A stretch of 64,000 nt of DNA from Alkalihalobacillus sp. YIM B00296 (lineage in GTDB: Bacteria; Bacillota; Bacilli; Bacillales; Fictibacillaceae). The notes under the pieces were generated by a model, which worked only from the letters and a program-made list of their open reading frames with translations, did not search any database and was not told where the DNA came from. Made by a program: the position numbers and the translations under genes. The stretch is from contig NZ_JAIBLJ010000021.1 of the NCBI RefSeq assembly GCF_020179385.1, positions 1-64,000 of the forward strand, read 5' to 3'. Shown one piece after another: positions 1 to 9,160 of this stretch. Position 1 is the first letter of the stretch, and each line of letters starts with the position of its first letter.

Positions 1-422
1 TCATGTTGCCTTGTAAGATTACGAAGGTTTAAGAGTTGAATACCACGCTTTTTATATGGCTCTAAATCCTCTTTGTAATAAAGCTCGCAAAGACGATAAG
101 CATCGATGGCATCGGTTTTAACTTTCCGTAAACTAGAACTTTTAGCTCTATGAGAGATCAACGGGTTAACGATGATTAATAAATAGTTATGCTGCTCAAG
201 AAACTGAACAACTGGTGCGTGATAATGCCCTGTAGATTCTAAAATAACAGAAGGTTGAATACCGGTTTTGTCTTTGACACTTTCCAGAAACTCAAGTAAT
301 CCTCCCAGCCCATCAAGATCATGTTTGATACTAAAACTTTTACCGTAAGGTTTTCCCTTATCTAAAAAGGCTTGAACCTCACTTTCTCCTTTTGAAACAT
401 CCAGACCTACGACTGGATTCAT
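1..422 (-). CDS. IS110-family transposase, N-terminal part (cut by window edge)
   Basis: The frame is open from the ATG at 422 down to the window edge, about 140 codons. It begins MNPVVGLDVSKGESEV, the typical start of the RuvC-like DEDD domain of IS110-family recombinases, with the first acidic residue in GLDVSK and a later LESTGHYHAPV stretch. A motif KVKTDAIDAYRLCELYYKE follows, matching the conserved K-T-D-A-x-D block of the family. The C-terminal serine-containing Tnp20 domain lies outside the window. A strong AGGAGGAG ribosome binding site lies just upstream on the minus strand. IS110 enzymes act with a structured RNA encoded next to the gene; the non-coding stretch from 423 is the candidate. 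Whether the element is intact cannot be judged. Confidence 0.9.
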   Translation of the reverse strand, partial: MNPVVGLDVSKGESEVQAFLDKGKPYGKSFSIKHDLDGLGGLLEFLESVKDKTGIQPSVILESTGHYHAPVVQFLEQHNYLLIIVNPLISHRAKSSSLRKVKTDAIDAYRLCELYYKEDLEPYKKRGIQLLNLRNLTRQH

Positions 423-612
423 TCTAAATCTCCTCCTTAAGTTGAACTTGCCAGTAACCCCTAATTCCTCCTAGTAGTATCATAGCTTCGCTTGTTATAC
501 GAGATCTTTGTCCCAACCAGCCTCAAACATGTTTCTACCAGTAAGGGGCGAACGGTTTAACGGACGGGATCTAAGTCCCACGGGCAGTTACGTTCTACCC
601 TGGCTACTGTTA
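423..612 (-). ncRNA. candidate IS110 bridge RNA / left-end non-coding region
   Basis: About 190 bases of non-coding DNA lie directly upstream of the IS110 transposase, where the IS110 group (as shown for IS621) encodes its bridge RNA. Read on the minus strand it carries several potential short hairpins, for example GGGA/TCCC around 566-579 with a 6-base loop, and a more G+C-rich composition than the A+T-rich flank. I see the position, the size and some local structure. The bridge RNA function is inferred from the family and the exact ends are unknown. Confidence 0.4.
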
Positions 613-633
613 TAATAAGACCATATAAAAAAT

Positions 634-667
634 GGTCAACCAGAAATATCTAGCATTCTGGTTAACC
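634..667. terminator. inverted repeat, possible terminator or element end
   Basis: GGTCAACCAGAA (634-645) pairs with TTCTGGTTAACC (656-667) over 12 positions with one mismatch and a 10-base loop. There is no clear T-run on either side, so it may instead be a structural feature near the IS110 left end. Confidence 0.45.
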
Positions 668-756
668 TTATAATACGAAAGGGCAGTTTACCCTTTAGGG
701 AGTTTAATTGAATAAGTGATTAAATACTAGGTTATCAAGTATGAGGAGGTAAGGAG

Positions 757-873
757 ATGGATGAAGGCAATAAAGAGAATAAGTGGGAAGAATTAATTAA
801 ATCAGGTTTTTGGAATGCAATATTTGTATTTATATTGACTGTATTCGTTTTGATATATGTACTAATTGATTAA
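757..873 (+). CDS. 38-residue single-pass membrane protein, unknown function
   Basis: A short frame with a strong ribosome binding site (GGAGGTAAGGAG just upstream) encodes a protein with a charged N-terminal part (MDEGNKENKWEELIK) followed by one hydrophobic segment of about 18 residues (FWNAIFVFILTVFVLIYV). It resembles the very small membrane proteins common in Bacillaceae, but I recognise no family. It sits between the IS110 left end and a broken VOC gene. The good Shine-Dalgarno sequence and clean amphipathic layout are the reasons to call it; an accidental frame remains possible. Confidence 0.55.
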   Translation: MDEGNKENKWEELIKSGFWNAIFVFILTVFVLIYVLID

Positions 874-894
874 AGGAATAATATATTTTTATTC

Positions 895-1236
895 TATTTA
901 AAGCCGCGTTTGTTAAAGAAAAACATCAACATATATTCCTTAGTGATATTGAAAAAGCACGTAATTGGTATTGTGACATATTAGGGTTTTCAGCAGATGG
1001 TGTTGGTCATTTATACATATTGCCTATGGACGAACAACATTGTATTGGATAGCAAGATTTTTTTCAGAGGCTATATCTTTAAAACTCCACCTTTTTATTT
1101 AAACACTAAAAATATTGAAAAAGCTTTTGAGTATATGAAGAACAAAAACGTGGAAATAACAACAAAAATCGAAAATGACCACTGGTTTAATTTTAAAGAT
1201 CCAGATGGTAACCATTTAATGATTTGTCAATGTTAG
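895..1236 (+). pseudogene. broken VOC (glyoxalase/bleomycin-resistance-like) protein
   Basis: Two reading frames together give one VOC-family protein. The first (about 895-1053) reads HIFLSDIEKARNWYCDILGF and then GHLYILPMDE, the usual first beta-alpha-beta half. The second (about 1040-1236) reads FYLNTKNIEKAFEYMKNKNV and then HWFNFKDPDGNHLMICQC, the second half with the metal-ligand-like DPDGN motif. The frame changes near 1045, where the first frame meets a TAG stop, and the 5' end lacks a start codon with a ribosome binding site. I read this as a pseudogene broken by at least one frameshift and probably truncated. Substrate unknown. Confidence 0.75.
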
Positions 1237-1282
1237 TTCTTCTCTATAAGGAGACAATTTCTTAAATAAAGGGGGGCGGAGA

Positions 1283-1402
1283 ATGTTTTGGGTTGTTATT
1301 GTTGTAATAGCTTATATACCAATTTTTTATAGAATTCATAAACGATTAAATAATCTCGAAAAAGAAATTGAAATTTTAAGAAGGAAAGATGATTTAGATT
1401 AA
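1283..1402 (+). CDS. 39-residue membrane-anchored coiled-coil peptide, unknown function
   Basis: The frame follows a GGGGGGCGGAGA ribosome binding site. The product starts with one hydrophobic segment (MFWVVIVVIAYIPIFY) and continues with a charged, heptad-like tail (IHKRLNNLEKEIEILRRKDD) that should form a short coiled coil in the cytoplasm. The layout resembles small membrane proteins that oligomerise or act as adaptors. No family is recognised. It is the second very small membrane protein in this decayed segment. Confidence 0.6.
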   Translation: MFWVVIVVIAYIPIFYRIHKRLNNLEKEIEILRRKDDLD

Positions 1403-1490
1403 AAATTATGTATCTTCAATAAACAGGGGGCGATTACTGCACAAAGGAATCGCTCTTACTATATAAGAAAAGGGCAGTTATAAGGATTGT

Positions 1491-1941
1491 ATGACATCGT
1501 TGTACCCGAAGACCATCCTGCGAAAAATCAAGGATCTTGTTGACTTCTCCTTTGTATTTGAGGAATTAAAGGACAAATACTATCATACCAGTGGACGCAA
1601 TGCCATCCATCCCATTCGAATGTTTAAATACCTTCTTCTAAGATGTTAACCTTATCGAGAGAACCAAAGTCGATATGTCATTTAAGTTGGCCTTCTTCCG
1701 GCGTAAACGGTTGAAGGATGATACCTTATTGGATTTATTAATCAACGAAACGGTTGGAATCGCTCTTGAAAAAGGGATGATCCAATCTAGTTCTGTCATC
1801 TTAGACGCCACTCATACAAAAGCTCGATATAATCAAACATCTCCTCAGGAAGTGCTGCGTAATCGTTCTAAAAAAGTGCGGAAAATGGTCTATTCTATTG
1901 ATGAATCCATGAAAAATAAATTCCCGAATAAACCAACATAA
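1491..1941 (+). pseudogene. IS1182-type (IS4/IS5 superfamily) transposase remnant
   Basis: The segment translates, over several frames, into pieces of one IS1182-like DDE transposase. An N-terminal piece reads RKIKDLVDFSFVFEELKDKY and RNAIHPIRMFKYLLL (about 1527-1647). A second piece (1675-1941) reads RLKDDTLLDLLINETVGIAL, then SSVILDATHTKARYNQTSP with the conserved D-A-T-H-T-K block. Between them the usual stretch ahead of the KLR motif is missing, and the part beyond SMKNKFPNKPT is absent. The gene therefore has frameshifts, an internal deletion and a lost C-terminus. It ends 55 bases before lutA, so the insertion may have disturbed the region where lutR or the lut promoter would be expected. 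Confidence 0.8.
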
Positions 1942-1995
1942 GATACGATAGAAGCTCACCAAGTTTGTTTATTTGAATGAAAAAGGAGAGTCACT

Positions 1996-2721
1996 ATGAG
2001 AGTATCCCTTTTTATAACCTGTCTAGGTGATATTTTTTATTCAAAAGTAGGAAAGGACACTGTTGAAGTTCTTGAACGGCTTGGCTGTGAGGTTGATTTT
2101 CCCGAGTCCCAGACCTGTTGTGGGCAGCCGGCATTCAACAGTGGTTACCAAGAGAATGCCAAACAGGTAGCGAAAATTATGATTCTAGCATTTGAACACT
2201 CAGAATATGTAGTCGCTCCTTCTGGGTCATGCATTTCCATGTTCCATGAGTATCCGAGCCTATTCAAGGATGATCCCGAATGGAAGGGGAAGGCATCAGA
2301 TCTAGTAGATAAATCATACGAGTTCACCCAGTTTCTAGTCGAAGTATTAAAAGTGGAAAATGTCGGAGCCTTCTTTAATGGAAGGGCAACGTATCACAGA
2401 TCATGCCATATGACCAGACTCTTAGGAGTAAAAGATGCCCCCATCGCCTTATTGGAAAATGTGAAAGGGCTTGAAATCCGAGAGCTTCCAAACTGCCAGA
2501 ATTGCTGTGGGTTCGGAGGGACCTTCTCTGTGAAAATGGGACCTATTTCTGAGCAAATGGTCGATGAAAAAGTCAAAAACATTGAAGAGACAGAAGCCGA
2601 TGTCTTAATTGGCGCAGACAGCGGGTGTCTGATGAATATAGGTGGAAGAATCAACCGACAAGGCAAGCCGATCCAAGTGTTGCATATTGCAGAAGTTTTA
2701 AACAGTGGAAACTGGGAGTGA
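1996..2721 (+). CDS. lutA: L-lactate utilisation protein LutA, Fe-S oxidoreductase subunit
   Basis: LutA works with LutB and LutC as a cytoplasmic complex that oxidises L-lactate to pyruvate. The 241-residue product is family length and carries two cysteine-rich CCG domains: the first has C9, C31 and the pair C41-C42 before GQPAFNSGY; the second ends in [15 protein letters not shown]. These ligate an iron-sulfur cofactor. A good ribosome binding site (AAAGGAG) precedes the ATG at 1996. lutB follows with 7 bases between the stop and its start, so the three genes form one operon. In Bacillus subtilis lutABC is repressed by LutR; no lutR is seen here because the upstream side is occupied by a dead transposase. 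Confidence 0.96.
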   Translation: MRVSLFITCLGDIFYSKVGKDTVEVLERLGCEVDFPESQTCCGQPAFNSGYQENAKQVAKIMILAFEHSEYVVAPSGSCISMFHEYPSLFKDDPEWKGKASDLVDKSYEFTQFLVEVLKVENVGAFFNGRATYHRSCHMTRLLGVKDAPIALLENVKGLEIRELPNCQNCCGFGGTFSVKMGPISEQMVDEKVKNIEETEADVLIGADSGCLMNIGGRINRQGKPIQVLHIAEVLNSGNWE

Positions 2722-2728
2722 GTGTATT

Positions 2729-4162
2729 ATGCCGATGAAAATTGGAACCGAAGAATTCAACAGCCGTGTAGAAAAAGGAATAAATGATGGATTTATGAGA
2801 GAAGCTGTTCGATCGGCCCAAGGCAGACTCTACGAAAGAAGGCTCAATGCTGCAGAAGAACTCGGTAATTGGGAAGAATGGCGGAACCATGGGGAAGAAA
2901 TACGCAGACATACTTTGGAAAATTTGGATTACTATCTTGAACAGTTAAGCGATAATGTAGCAGAGCGAGGCGGCCATGTCTTTTTTGCTGAGACGGCCGA
3001 AGAAGCCAATACGTACATCCAAAATGTCGTAAAGAAAAAAAATGGACGTAAAGTCATCAAATCAAAATCGATGGTAACCGAAGAGATCAGCATGAATCAA
3101 GCGCTGGAAAGGATTGGTTGTGAGGTCATTGAGAGTGATCTTGGCGAGTATATCCTCCAAATCGATGACCATGATCCCCCTTCCCATATCGTCGTTCCAG
3201 CTCTGCATAAAAACAAATCACAAATACGGGATGTTTTTCGGGAGAAGCTCGGCTACTTGAATACTGAAAAACCTGAGGAATTAACCCTTTTTGCAAGAGA
3301 GAAGCTCAGAAAAGAATTCCTTTCGGCTGATATAGGGATTACCGGCTGTAATTTTGCTGTCGCTGAATCGGGTTCAATCAGTTTAGTGACGAATGAAGGA
3401 AATGCAAGGCTTGCCACAACCCTTCCAAAAACCCAAATTACTGTGATGGGAATGGAGCGGATCGTCCCGACATGGGAGGATCTTGATGTGATGGTCAGTC
3501 TTTTGAGCAGGAGTGCAGTCGGGCAAAAGCTTACAACTTATGTAACTGGCCTGACAGGGACAAGAGACGATGGAGATGGGGATGGCCCAGAAGATTTCCA
3601 TCTTGTGATCGTGGACAATGGCCGTTCGAAAATCCTGGGTACCGAGTTTCAAGAAGCCCTTCATTGTATCCGGTGTGCAGCCTGTATCAATGTTTGTCCT
3701 GTCTATCGCCATGTGGGCGGACACGGTTATGGATCGATCTATCCAGGTCCGATCGGTGCGGTGCTTTCTCCTCTGCTTGGTGGATATGAAAACTATAAAG
3801 AACTGCCATTTGCATCAACTCTTTGTGCGGCATGTACAGAGGCTTGCCCTGTCAAAATCCCCCTGCATGAACTGTTGAATAAACATCGGAGGAGGATTGT
3901 TGAAGAAGAAGGGATGTCTCCTGCCATGGAACGGATGGCTATGAAGGGCTTCCAATATGGAGCAGGTTCCCCTGTTTTATATAAAATCGGTACGAAGCTG
4001 GCACCGCTCTTAACAACTCCATTTGTAACCGAAGGGATGATCACAAACGGGCCTGGTCCGATCCGACCGTGGACAGAAACCAGGAATCTTCCTGAACCGA
4101 ATAAAGAACGTTTTCGTGACTGGTTTAGGAAAAGAGAGAGGGAGGCGAAAACGGATGGGTGA
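2729..4162 (+). CDS. lutB: L-lactate utilisation protein LutB, Fe-S subunit
   Basis: The product (477 residues from the ATG at 2729, [14 protein letters not shown]) aligns by eye along its length with LutB. The N-terminal two thirds is the LUD domain (with [19 protein letters not shown]). The C-terminal third carries two [4Fe-4S] motifs: [19 protein letters not shown] and [16 protein letters not shown]. It passes electrons from lactate oxidation toward the respiratory chain. I prefer 2729 to the GTG at 2705 because it has GGGAGTGAG at a proper distance and matches the family start. It overlaps lutC by 8 bases, which suggests translational coupling. Confidence 0.96.
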   Translation: MPMKIGTEEFNSRVEKGINDGFMREAVRSAQGRLYERRLNAAEELGNWEEWRNHGEEIRRHTLENLDYYLEQLSDNVAERGGHVFFAETAEEANTYIQNVVKKKNGRKVIKSKSMVTEEISMNQALERIGCEVIESDLGEYILQIDDHDPPSHIVVPALHKNKSQIRDVFREKLGYLNTEKPEELTLFAREKLRKEFLSADIGITGCNFAVAESGSISLVTNEGNARLATTLPKTQITVMGMERIVPTWEDLDVMVSLLSRSAVGQKLTTYVTGLTGTRDDGDGDGPEDFHLVIVDNGRSKILGTEFQEALHCIRCAACINVCPVYRHVGGHGYGSIYPGPIGAVLSPLLGGYENYKELPFASTLCAACTEACPVKIPLHELLNKHRRRIVEEEGMSPAMERMAMKGFQYGAGSPVLYKIGTKLAPLLTTPFVTEGMITNGPGPIRPWTETRNLPEPNKERFRDWFRKREREAKTDG

Positions 4163-4874
4163 AAAAAAGATTCATAACAAAGAGTCTTTCTTGAAGAACA
4201 TCTCCCTTCAACTTGGGCGCAGTAAACCGGTACAGGTAGAAAGACCAGTCTGGAAACATCAGCCCCAATGGGAAGTGCATAAAGGAGCATCAAAGCAGGA
4301 GCTTGTTGAAATCCTGAAAAAACAGTGTATGTTGAACCATACGGACTTTTATGAAACGGATTCAGACCACCTAACAGAATTGATTGAGGATACGATCGGG
4401 AAATATGAAGGGAAATCGGCTGCCGTATGGGAAGATCCGAGATTTGATGAATATGGCATTACAGAATATTTTAACGAAAAATGTTCAGACGGGACATTCA
4501 GCTACCACAGATGGGATCCAAAGCTGGGAGAACAAAATATCGTTCTTACTGAAAAGGCGGACGTCGGGATCACCTTCAGTGACATGACATTGGCTGAATC
4601 GGGAACAGTTGTCCTTATGAGTGGGAACGGTAAAGGTCGATCGATCAGCTTACTTCCGGTCACGTACATTGCCATCATCCCGAAAAGTACGATTGTTCCG
4701 AGAATGTCACAAGCTACCAGAGAGATACACCAAAAGATTGAAAAGGGGGAGAAGGTAGTTTCATGTGTGAACTTCATCTCTGGTCCCAGCAACAGTGCGG
4801 ATATCGAGATGAACCTCGTTGTCGGTGTACATGGACCGATTAAAGCAACCTATATTGTAGTTGCAGATAAATAA
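4155..4874 (+). CDS. lutC: L-lactate utilisation protein LutC, LUD domain
   Basis: This 239-residue protein is the third LutABC subunit, a single LUD domain protein. Family marks are the start ([15 protein letters not shown]), WKHQPQWEV, and the core [20 protein letters not shown] followed by [20 protein letters not shown]. The ATG at 4155 overlaps the end of lutB and has a GGAGGCGAAAACGG ribosome binding site inside lutB. An intrinsic terminator follows at 4936, closing the operon. Confidence 0.96.
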   Translation: MGEKKIHNKESFLKNISLQLGRSKPVQVERPVWKHQPQWEVHKGASKQELVEILKKQCMLNHTDFYETDSDHLTELIEDTIGKYEGKSAAVWEDPRFDEYGITEYFNEKCSDGTFSYHRWDPKLGEQNIVLTEKADVGITFSDMTLAESGTVVLMSGNGKGRSISLLPVTYIAIIPKSTIVPRMSQATREIHQKIEKGEKVVSCVNFISGPSNSADIEMNLVVGVHGPIKATYIVVADK

Positions 4875-4935
4875 ACGTTGTACCGCGCATATATATTAGA
4901 GTTTGGTCCAATCGATTTGGTCAAAGGTAATTTTA

Positions 4936-4978
4936 GGCTGCCCATAGATGCTTGCCACTTATGGGCAGCCCATTTTTT
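4936..4978 (+). terminator. lutABC terminator
   Basis: GGCTGCCCAT (4936-4945) pairs perfectly with ATGGGCAGCC (4961-4970), with one more A-T pair inside, and is followed by CATTTTTTAT. Confidence 0.85.
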
Positions 4979-4979
4979 A

Positions 4980-5405
4980 TTAAACTCTGGCTTCCGATCT
5001 TGTTATGCCTTTTCCTTTGCTCTTCTCTTTTTCGGGAGTGAAGGGGACAAACTTCAATTTCTTCATATAACATTGATCTCGATCAAACCGATTCTCGTAC
5101 GGTCAGGATGAATTTGATTCCTGTACATAGAGAGCCCTATTCTCCGTCCAGGACTACTGCTAACGTAGAGAAGGGTATCGTGCCGCATCAACCAGAACCG
5201 TCTCTCCTAATCAAACTTCTGCCGAAACCTTACTTTCATTTAGCTACTCCCCATTTTTGCTCTACAACTTTTTATGCAACTATTATCCAGATATAACTCT
5301 GTATACATAACAAACCCACCTGCAAGTTTCTAGTAGCCCTTATCATACTGGTTTTGAATTTTGCAACAGAAGTTAAAAAATTTTTTAAAATTTTAAAATT
5401 TTTTG
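4980..5405. other. gene-free stretch between lutC and the next promoter
   Basis: About 425 bases without a supportable gene. Short open frames at 4878-5111 and 5108-5296 lack ribosome binding sites and protein-like composition. The stretch ends in an A/T-only run around 5378-5404 just ahead of the promoter at 5406. Nothing else recognised. Confidence 0.5.
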
Positions 5406-5434
5406 TTGAAAGTTTTCCGGTATACTTGTACAAT
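5406..5434 (+). promoter_or_regulatory. sigma-A-type promoter for the regulator-abgT operon
   Basis: TTGAAA (5406-5411) and TACAAT (5429-5434) are separated by 17 bases and preceded by an A/T-rich run that could act as an UP element. Each box is one base off consensus. The implied transcript start near 5441 leaves a leader of about 185 bases before the gene at 5626. Confidence 0.55.
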
Positions 5435-5625
5435 TGGTTTCAATATTCAAACAATTCAGGACAAACACTGCTGGGCCCAGGTTTTTCCTATGATTCTATC
5501 AAAAAGAGGAAGGTGGTTCATCAAAAAAAATACATCTTGCAAAGAATGAATGTTACCAGACAACAAGGAAAAAGAACGCTTTGACAGAGAAAAGTAAGTA
5601 ATATTGGATCTCTGGGGGTTTGAAA

Positions 5626-6261
5626 ATGAATCAAGTAGCACCAGATCTTCATCCTGTTTTCAAGCGATATATACCAATGGCAGAAAGCATCGCGAAAACA
5701 TTCGGTAGCCATTGTGAGGTTGTCATCCACGATCTGACAGACGTTTCGGCCTCGATCGTTGCCATTTTCAACGGCCATGTAACAGGAAGACAGGTAGGCT
5801 CAACCATTACCAGTTTTGGTTTGAATCTTCTCAGGAAAGTAGAGGAAGGGACAGATTGTCTTTTAAACTATGTTAACGAAGACCTGAGAGGAAAGCGGGT
5901 GAAGTCCAGTTCAATTTACATCAGGGATGATGATGGAAATTTGCTAGGTTGTTTAAGCATTAACCTCGATATCACCCAATATTCGATCGTAGAAAAGCTT
6001 TTGGCTGAGATTACGGATACAAAGAAAGATGAGGAATCAGCCCCGTTATCGATCTCACAATTTGAAAACCAAATGATTGAAAGAGCAGTAGAGAAAATTG
6101 GGCAGCCGATCCAGATGATGGACAAGGCCGATCGGATGGCATTCATCTATCTGCTTGACGAGATGGGCTTATTCCGTGTAAAGGGATCCATTCAGCATGT
6201 CGCATCACTGCTCGGGGTTTCTAAATTTACTATCTATAACTATCTGGATAAAAAAACATAG
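5626..6261 (+). CDS. YheO/DauR-like PAS and helix-turn-helix transcription regulator
   Basis: The 211-residue product has the two-part layout of the YheO/DauR family. The N-terminal PAS-like domain (about residues 10-125) contains FGSHCEVVIHDLTD, SSSIYIRDDDGNLLGCLSIN. The C-terminal helix-turn-helix (about 160-211) contains DKADRMAFIYLLDEMGLF and VKGSIQHVASLLGVSKFTIYNYL. DauR of Pseudomonas controls D-arginine catabolism, so a role as a ligand-sensing local regulator fits. The ATG at 5626 has GGGGG seven bases upstream; a TTG at 5620 would be too close. The gene lies 23 bases before abgT, so it probably controls and is co-transcribed with the transporter and hydrolases that follow. Confidence 0.85.
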   Translation: MNQVAPDLHPVFKRYIPMAESIAKTFGSHCEVVIHDLTDVSASIVAIFNGHVTGRQVGSTITSFGLNLLRKVEEGTDCLLNYVNEDLRGKRVKSSSIYIRDDDGNLLGCLSINLDITQYSIVEKLLAEITDTKKDEESAPLSISQFENQMIERAVEKIGQPIQMMDKADRMAFIYLLDEMGLFRVKGSIQHVASLLGVSKFTIYNYLDKKT

Positions 6262-6284
6262 CAACATAGATCAGGAGGGGTAAG

Positions 6285-7838
6285 ATGAGCGTGCCAGAGC
6301 TCGGAAAACAGGGGGAAGTCAAAAAAAGCAGTCTATTCAACAGGTTCCTGGACTGGATTGAAAAGTACGGGAACAAGCTTCCAGACGTACTTACGTTGTT
6401 TACGATTTTTACAGGACTTATTTTGGTTTCATCCTTTATTGCTGGAAAGTTGAAATGGAGTGCAGTTAATCCAGCCACTAATGAAACGATTACGGCAGTG
6501 AACCTGCTTGATGGAAAAGGAATTGTAAAGATCCTTACCGAAATGGTCAATAATTTCATGTCGTTTCCGCCACTTGGCCTCGTATTGGTTGTCATGCTTG
6601 GGGTCGGGCTTGCTGAATCGACAGGTCTCGTTTCAGCATTCATGAGAAGGGTTGTCCTTGCATCTCCGAAATTTCTTATCCTGCCGATCATCGTTTTGAT
6701 TGGGATGCTCGGAAATGCTGCAGCAGATGCTGCATTGATCGTCCTGCCGCCGATTGCTGCCCTTGTCTTCATGACATTAGGAAGGCATCCGATCGCGGGT
6801 CTTGCATTAGGTTATGCAGCGGTTTCCGGCGGTTTCAGTGCCAACTTGATCCTGAACATGCTCGATGCGTTGGTCGCTGGTTTTACGATTTCAAGCGCAC
6901 AGATCATTGACCCGAATTATGACGCAAGTCCTGCAATGAACTATTACTTCTTGTTTGCATCGACATTTGTGTTACTACCAGTCGCCGTATTCGTCTGTTC
7001 CAAGATCGTTGAACCACGTCTTGGTGAACACACATTGGAAGCACAGGTGGATACGAAAGCTGAACTTACCAAAGAAGAGAAGGTTGGATTGCGCTGGGCT
7101 GGGGTTTCGGTTGTTGTATTCCTTGTGATCATGGCGTTCCTCACAATCCCTGAGAGTGCCCTATTACGAAATGCGGAGACCGGTTCCCTTGTGGAAGATT
7201 CACCGTTCATGCAAGGGCTTGTCCCGCTGATGCTCTTTTTCTTCTTCATCCCGGCATTCTTTTATGGAATCGGTGCGAAAGTCATCAAGTCGGATAAAGA
7301 TGTGGCTGAGCATCTGACCAAAGCGATGTCCGGCATGGGCTATTACATTGTCCTAGCCTTCATTGCAGCTCAAATGATCACGTATTTCAACTGGAGCAAC
7401 CTTGGTTCGATCATTGCGATCAAAGGTGCCACTTTCTTACAGAATACAGGGCTTACCGGACTGCCGATGTTGATCGCATTCATCCTGTTCTGTGCAGTCG
7501 TCAACCTGTTGATTGCCAGTTCTTCAGCAAAATGGGCATTGCTTGGACCGGTATTCGTACCGATGTTCATGATTATCGGTTATAATCCAGCGTTCACACA
7601 GCTGGCCTATCGAATTGGAGACTCGATTACAAATACGATCACGCCGATGCTCGCTTATTTCGCGATCCTCCTTACCTTCGCGAAGAAGTACGACCCGAAA
7701 ATGGGTGTCGGGACGCTTATGTCCGTCCTTCTCCCATACTCGATCGGTTTCACGATTTTCTGGACGATCTTGTTCGCCGTATGGTACTGGTTAGGACTGC
7801 CGATCGGACCAGGAGAATACATCCATTTAAAAAACTGA
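6285..7838 (+). CDS. AbgT-family transporter (aminobenzoyl-glutamate type)
   Basis: A 517-residue polytopic membrane protein. Its start (FNRFLDWIEKYGNKLPDVLTLF), the GLAESTGLVSAFMRR segment, the NAAADAALIVLPPIAALVF segment and the second hairpin ASSSAKWALLGPVFVPMFM followed by YRIGDSITNTITPML mark the AbgT family. AbgT of E. coli imports p-aminobenzoyl-glutamate, and other members export sulfonamides. Here the gene is followed by three amide-cleaving enzymes, which favours import of an amidated or acylated amino acid. It has AGGAGGGG before the ATG. The true substrate cannot be read from the sequence. Confidence 0.93.
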   Translation: MSVPELGKQGEVKKSSLFNRFLDWIEKYGNKLPDVLTLFTIFTGLILVSSFIAGKLKWSAVNPATNETITAVNLLDGKGIVKILTEMVNNFMSFPPLGLVLVVMLGVGLAESTGLVSAFMRRVVLASPKFLILPIIVLIGMLGNAAADAALIVLPPIAALVFMTLGRHPIAGLALGYAAVSGGFSANLILNMLDALVAGFTISSAQIIDPNYDASPAMNYYFLFASTFVLLPVAVFVCSKIVEPRLGEHTLEAQVDTKAELTKEEKVGLRWAGVSVVVFLVIMAFLTIPESALLRNAETGSLVEDSPFMQGLVPLMLFFFFIPAFFYGIGAKVIKSDKDVAEHLTKAMSGMGYYIVLAFIAAQMITYFNWSNLGSIIAIKGATFLQNTGLTGLPMLIAFILFCAVVNLLIASSSAKWALLGPVFVPMFMIIGYNPAFTQLAYRIGDSITNTITPMLAYFAILLTFAKKYDPKMGVGTLMSVLLPYSIGFTIFWTILFAVWYWLGLPIGPGEYIHLKN

Positions 7839-7853
7839 TCTTTTTAAACAGGG

Positions 7854-7905
7854 AGGATCCTGCTATAGGATCCTTTCTGCCATTTTTTACATTGGCAGTT
7901 CTTTT
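7854..7905 (+). terminator. two small hairpins after abgT, possible weak terminator or processing site
   Basis: AGGATCC (7854-7860) pairs with GGATCCT (7868-7874), then CTGCCA (7877-7882) pairs with TGGCAG (7893-7898), followed by TTCTTTTA. They may lower expression of the downstream enzymes or stabilise the abgT message. Confidence 0.4.
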
Positions 7906-7924
7906 AAAGGAAAAGGAGGGGTAA

Positions 7925-9133
7925 GTGTTGAAAACTAAAGTAACGAACATTCAACTATTTGATGGATATGAACTGCATACCGGTAAAACGACAATTATTT
8001 TTGATGAAAAAGAAATCATAGCGATCGGCCATGAGGCAAATGGAATCGATGTGGATCAAGTGATAGACGGGGAAGGATTGACCTGTTTGCCTGGATTGAT
8101 GGATTGTCACGTGCATCTTACAATGGATGGAAATCCGGATCCATTCCTTGACATGTCAGGGGATTCAGAAGCGGATGGTTCCTTCCGAGCCGTCCGTAAT
8201 GCACGGAAACAACTCGATGCCGGTGTGACGACTGTCCGCAATCTCGGATCGCAGTACAATATTGACATTGCGCTCCGTAATGCGATTGAAAAAGGCTTGA
8301 TTGAAGGGCCGCGGGTCATAGCATCCGGAAAACCGATTGTCATGACTGGTGGACATGCCCATAATATGGCGATTGAGGCGGATGGTGTGGATGAAGTCCG
8401 GAAGGCAGCGAGAACCCAGCTGAAAGCAGGGGCTGACCTGTTAAAGCTAATGGCTACAGGTGGTATCATAACCCCAGGAGTCGACCCTGGAGCAACCCAG
8501 CTTGATGATGACGAGTTGCGCTGTGCTTGTTCAGAAGCCTCGAAAGCCGGTAAAATGACTGCTGCCCATGCGCAAGGGAGAGAGGGCATTAAGAATGCGA
8601 TTCGCGCGGGGATTACGACTGTGGAACATGGGATCTACCTTGATGAAGAGTTGATCGGGATGATGCTGGAATCGGGTACATACCTCGTGCCGACCCTGTC
8701 TGCGCCCTTTAACATAGCTGAAAATGGGTTAGACGGCGGTATCCCCCAACATGCCATCGAGAAAACGAAAATCGTCATGGATGACCATAAAAACAGCTTC
8801 ATCCAGGCTTACATGGCTGGGGTGAAAATTGCAGCCGGTACTGATGCAGGAACGCCATTCAACTTTCATGGGGAATTTCCGAAAGAGCTTGAATTGATGG
8901 TCGGATACGGGATGGGTGAACTGGATGCACTCCGCTCTGCGACGGTTATCGCAGCCGATGCAATGAACCTTTTGGATAAGACAGGATCTGTGGAAGTTGG
9001 GAAGACGGCAGACCTGCTGCTCGTAGAAGGGAATCCGCTTGAGAATATTTCGGATGTCCGGAATGTCGCCTATGTGTTCAAAGAAGGAAAATGTGTCACA
9101 GCCAATCGTGAAAAAACGCCTTATAAGGTTTAA
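7925..9133 (+). CDS. metal-dependent amidohydrolase (imidazolonepropionase/prolidase-like branch)
   Basis: The 402-residue product belongs to the amidohydrolase superfamily (TIM-barrel, usually two metals). Visible marks are the first metal motif LPGLMDCHVHLTMDG, a lysine in GADLLKLMATGG (candidate bridging ligand), histidines in MTAAHAQGREGI and TTVEHGIYLD, and the last aspartate in AAGTDAGTPFNFHGEF. The closest well-known relatives cleave Xaa-Pro or Xaa-Arg dipeptides or cyclic amides; substrate is not readable. GTG 7925 and TTG 7928 are both possible starts behind AAAGGAGGGG. It sits between AbgT and an M20 amidohydrolase, so it probably attacks an imported peptide-like amide. Confidence 0.88.
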   Translation: MLKTKVTNIQLFDGYELHTGKTTIIFDEKEIIAIGHEANGIDVDQVIDGEGLTCLPGLMDCHVHLTMDGNPDPFLDMSGDSEADGSFRAVRNARKQLDAGVTTVRNLGSQYNIDIALRNAIEKGLIEGPRVIASGKPIVMTGGHAHNMAIEADGVDEVRKAARTQLKAGADLLKLMATGGIITPGVDPGATQLDDDELRCACSEASKAGKMTAAHAQGREGIKNAIRAGITTVEHGIYLDEELIGMMLESGTYLVPTLSAPFNIAENGLDGGIPQHAIEKTKIVMDDHKNSFIQAYMAGVKIAAGTDAGTPFNFHGEFPKELELMVGYGMGELDALRSATVIAADAMNLLDKTGSVEVGKTADLLLVEGNPLENISDVRNVAYVFKEGKCVTANREKTPYKV

Positions 9134-9160
9134 TATCATTTGAAAAAGGATGAGGGAGAT

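Noticed and set aside
3793-4293. 166-codon minus-strand frame over lutB/lutC
   Set aside because: Antisense to two well-recognised genes with family-wide motifs; composition not protein-like.
5354-5584. 76-codon plus frame before the DauR-like gene
   Set aside because: Overlaps the promoter at 5406 and the leader; no ribosome binding site.
8107-8589. 160-codon minus-strand frame inside the amidohydrolase gene
   Set aside because: Antisense shadow; the plus frame carries all metal-binding motifs.
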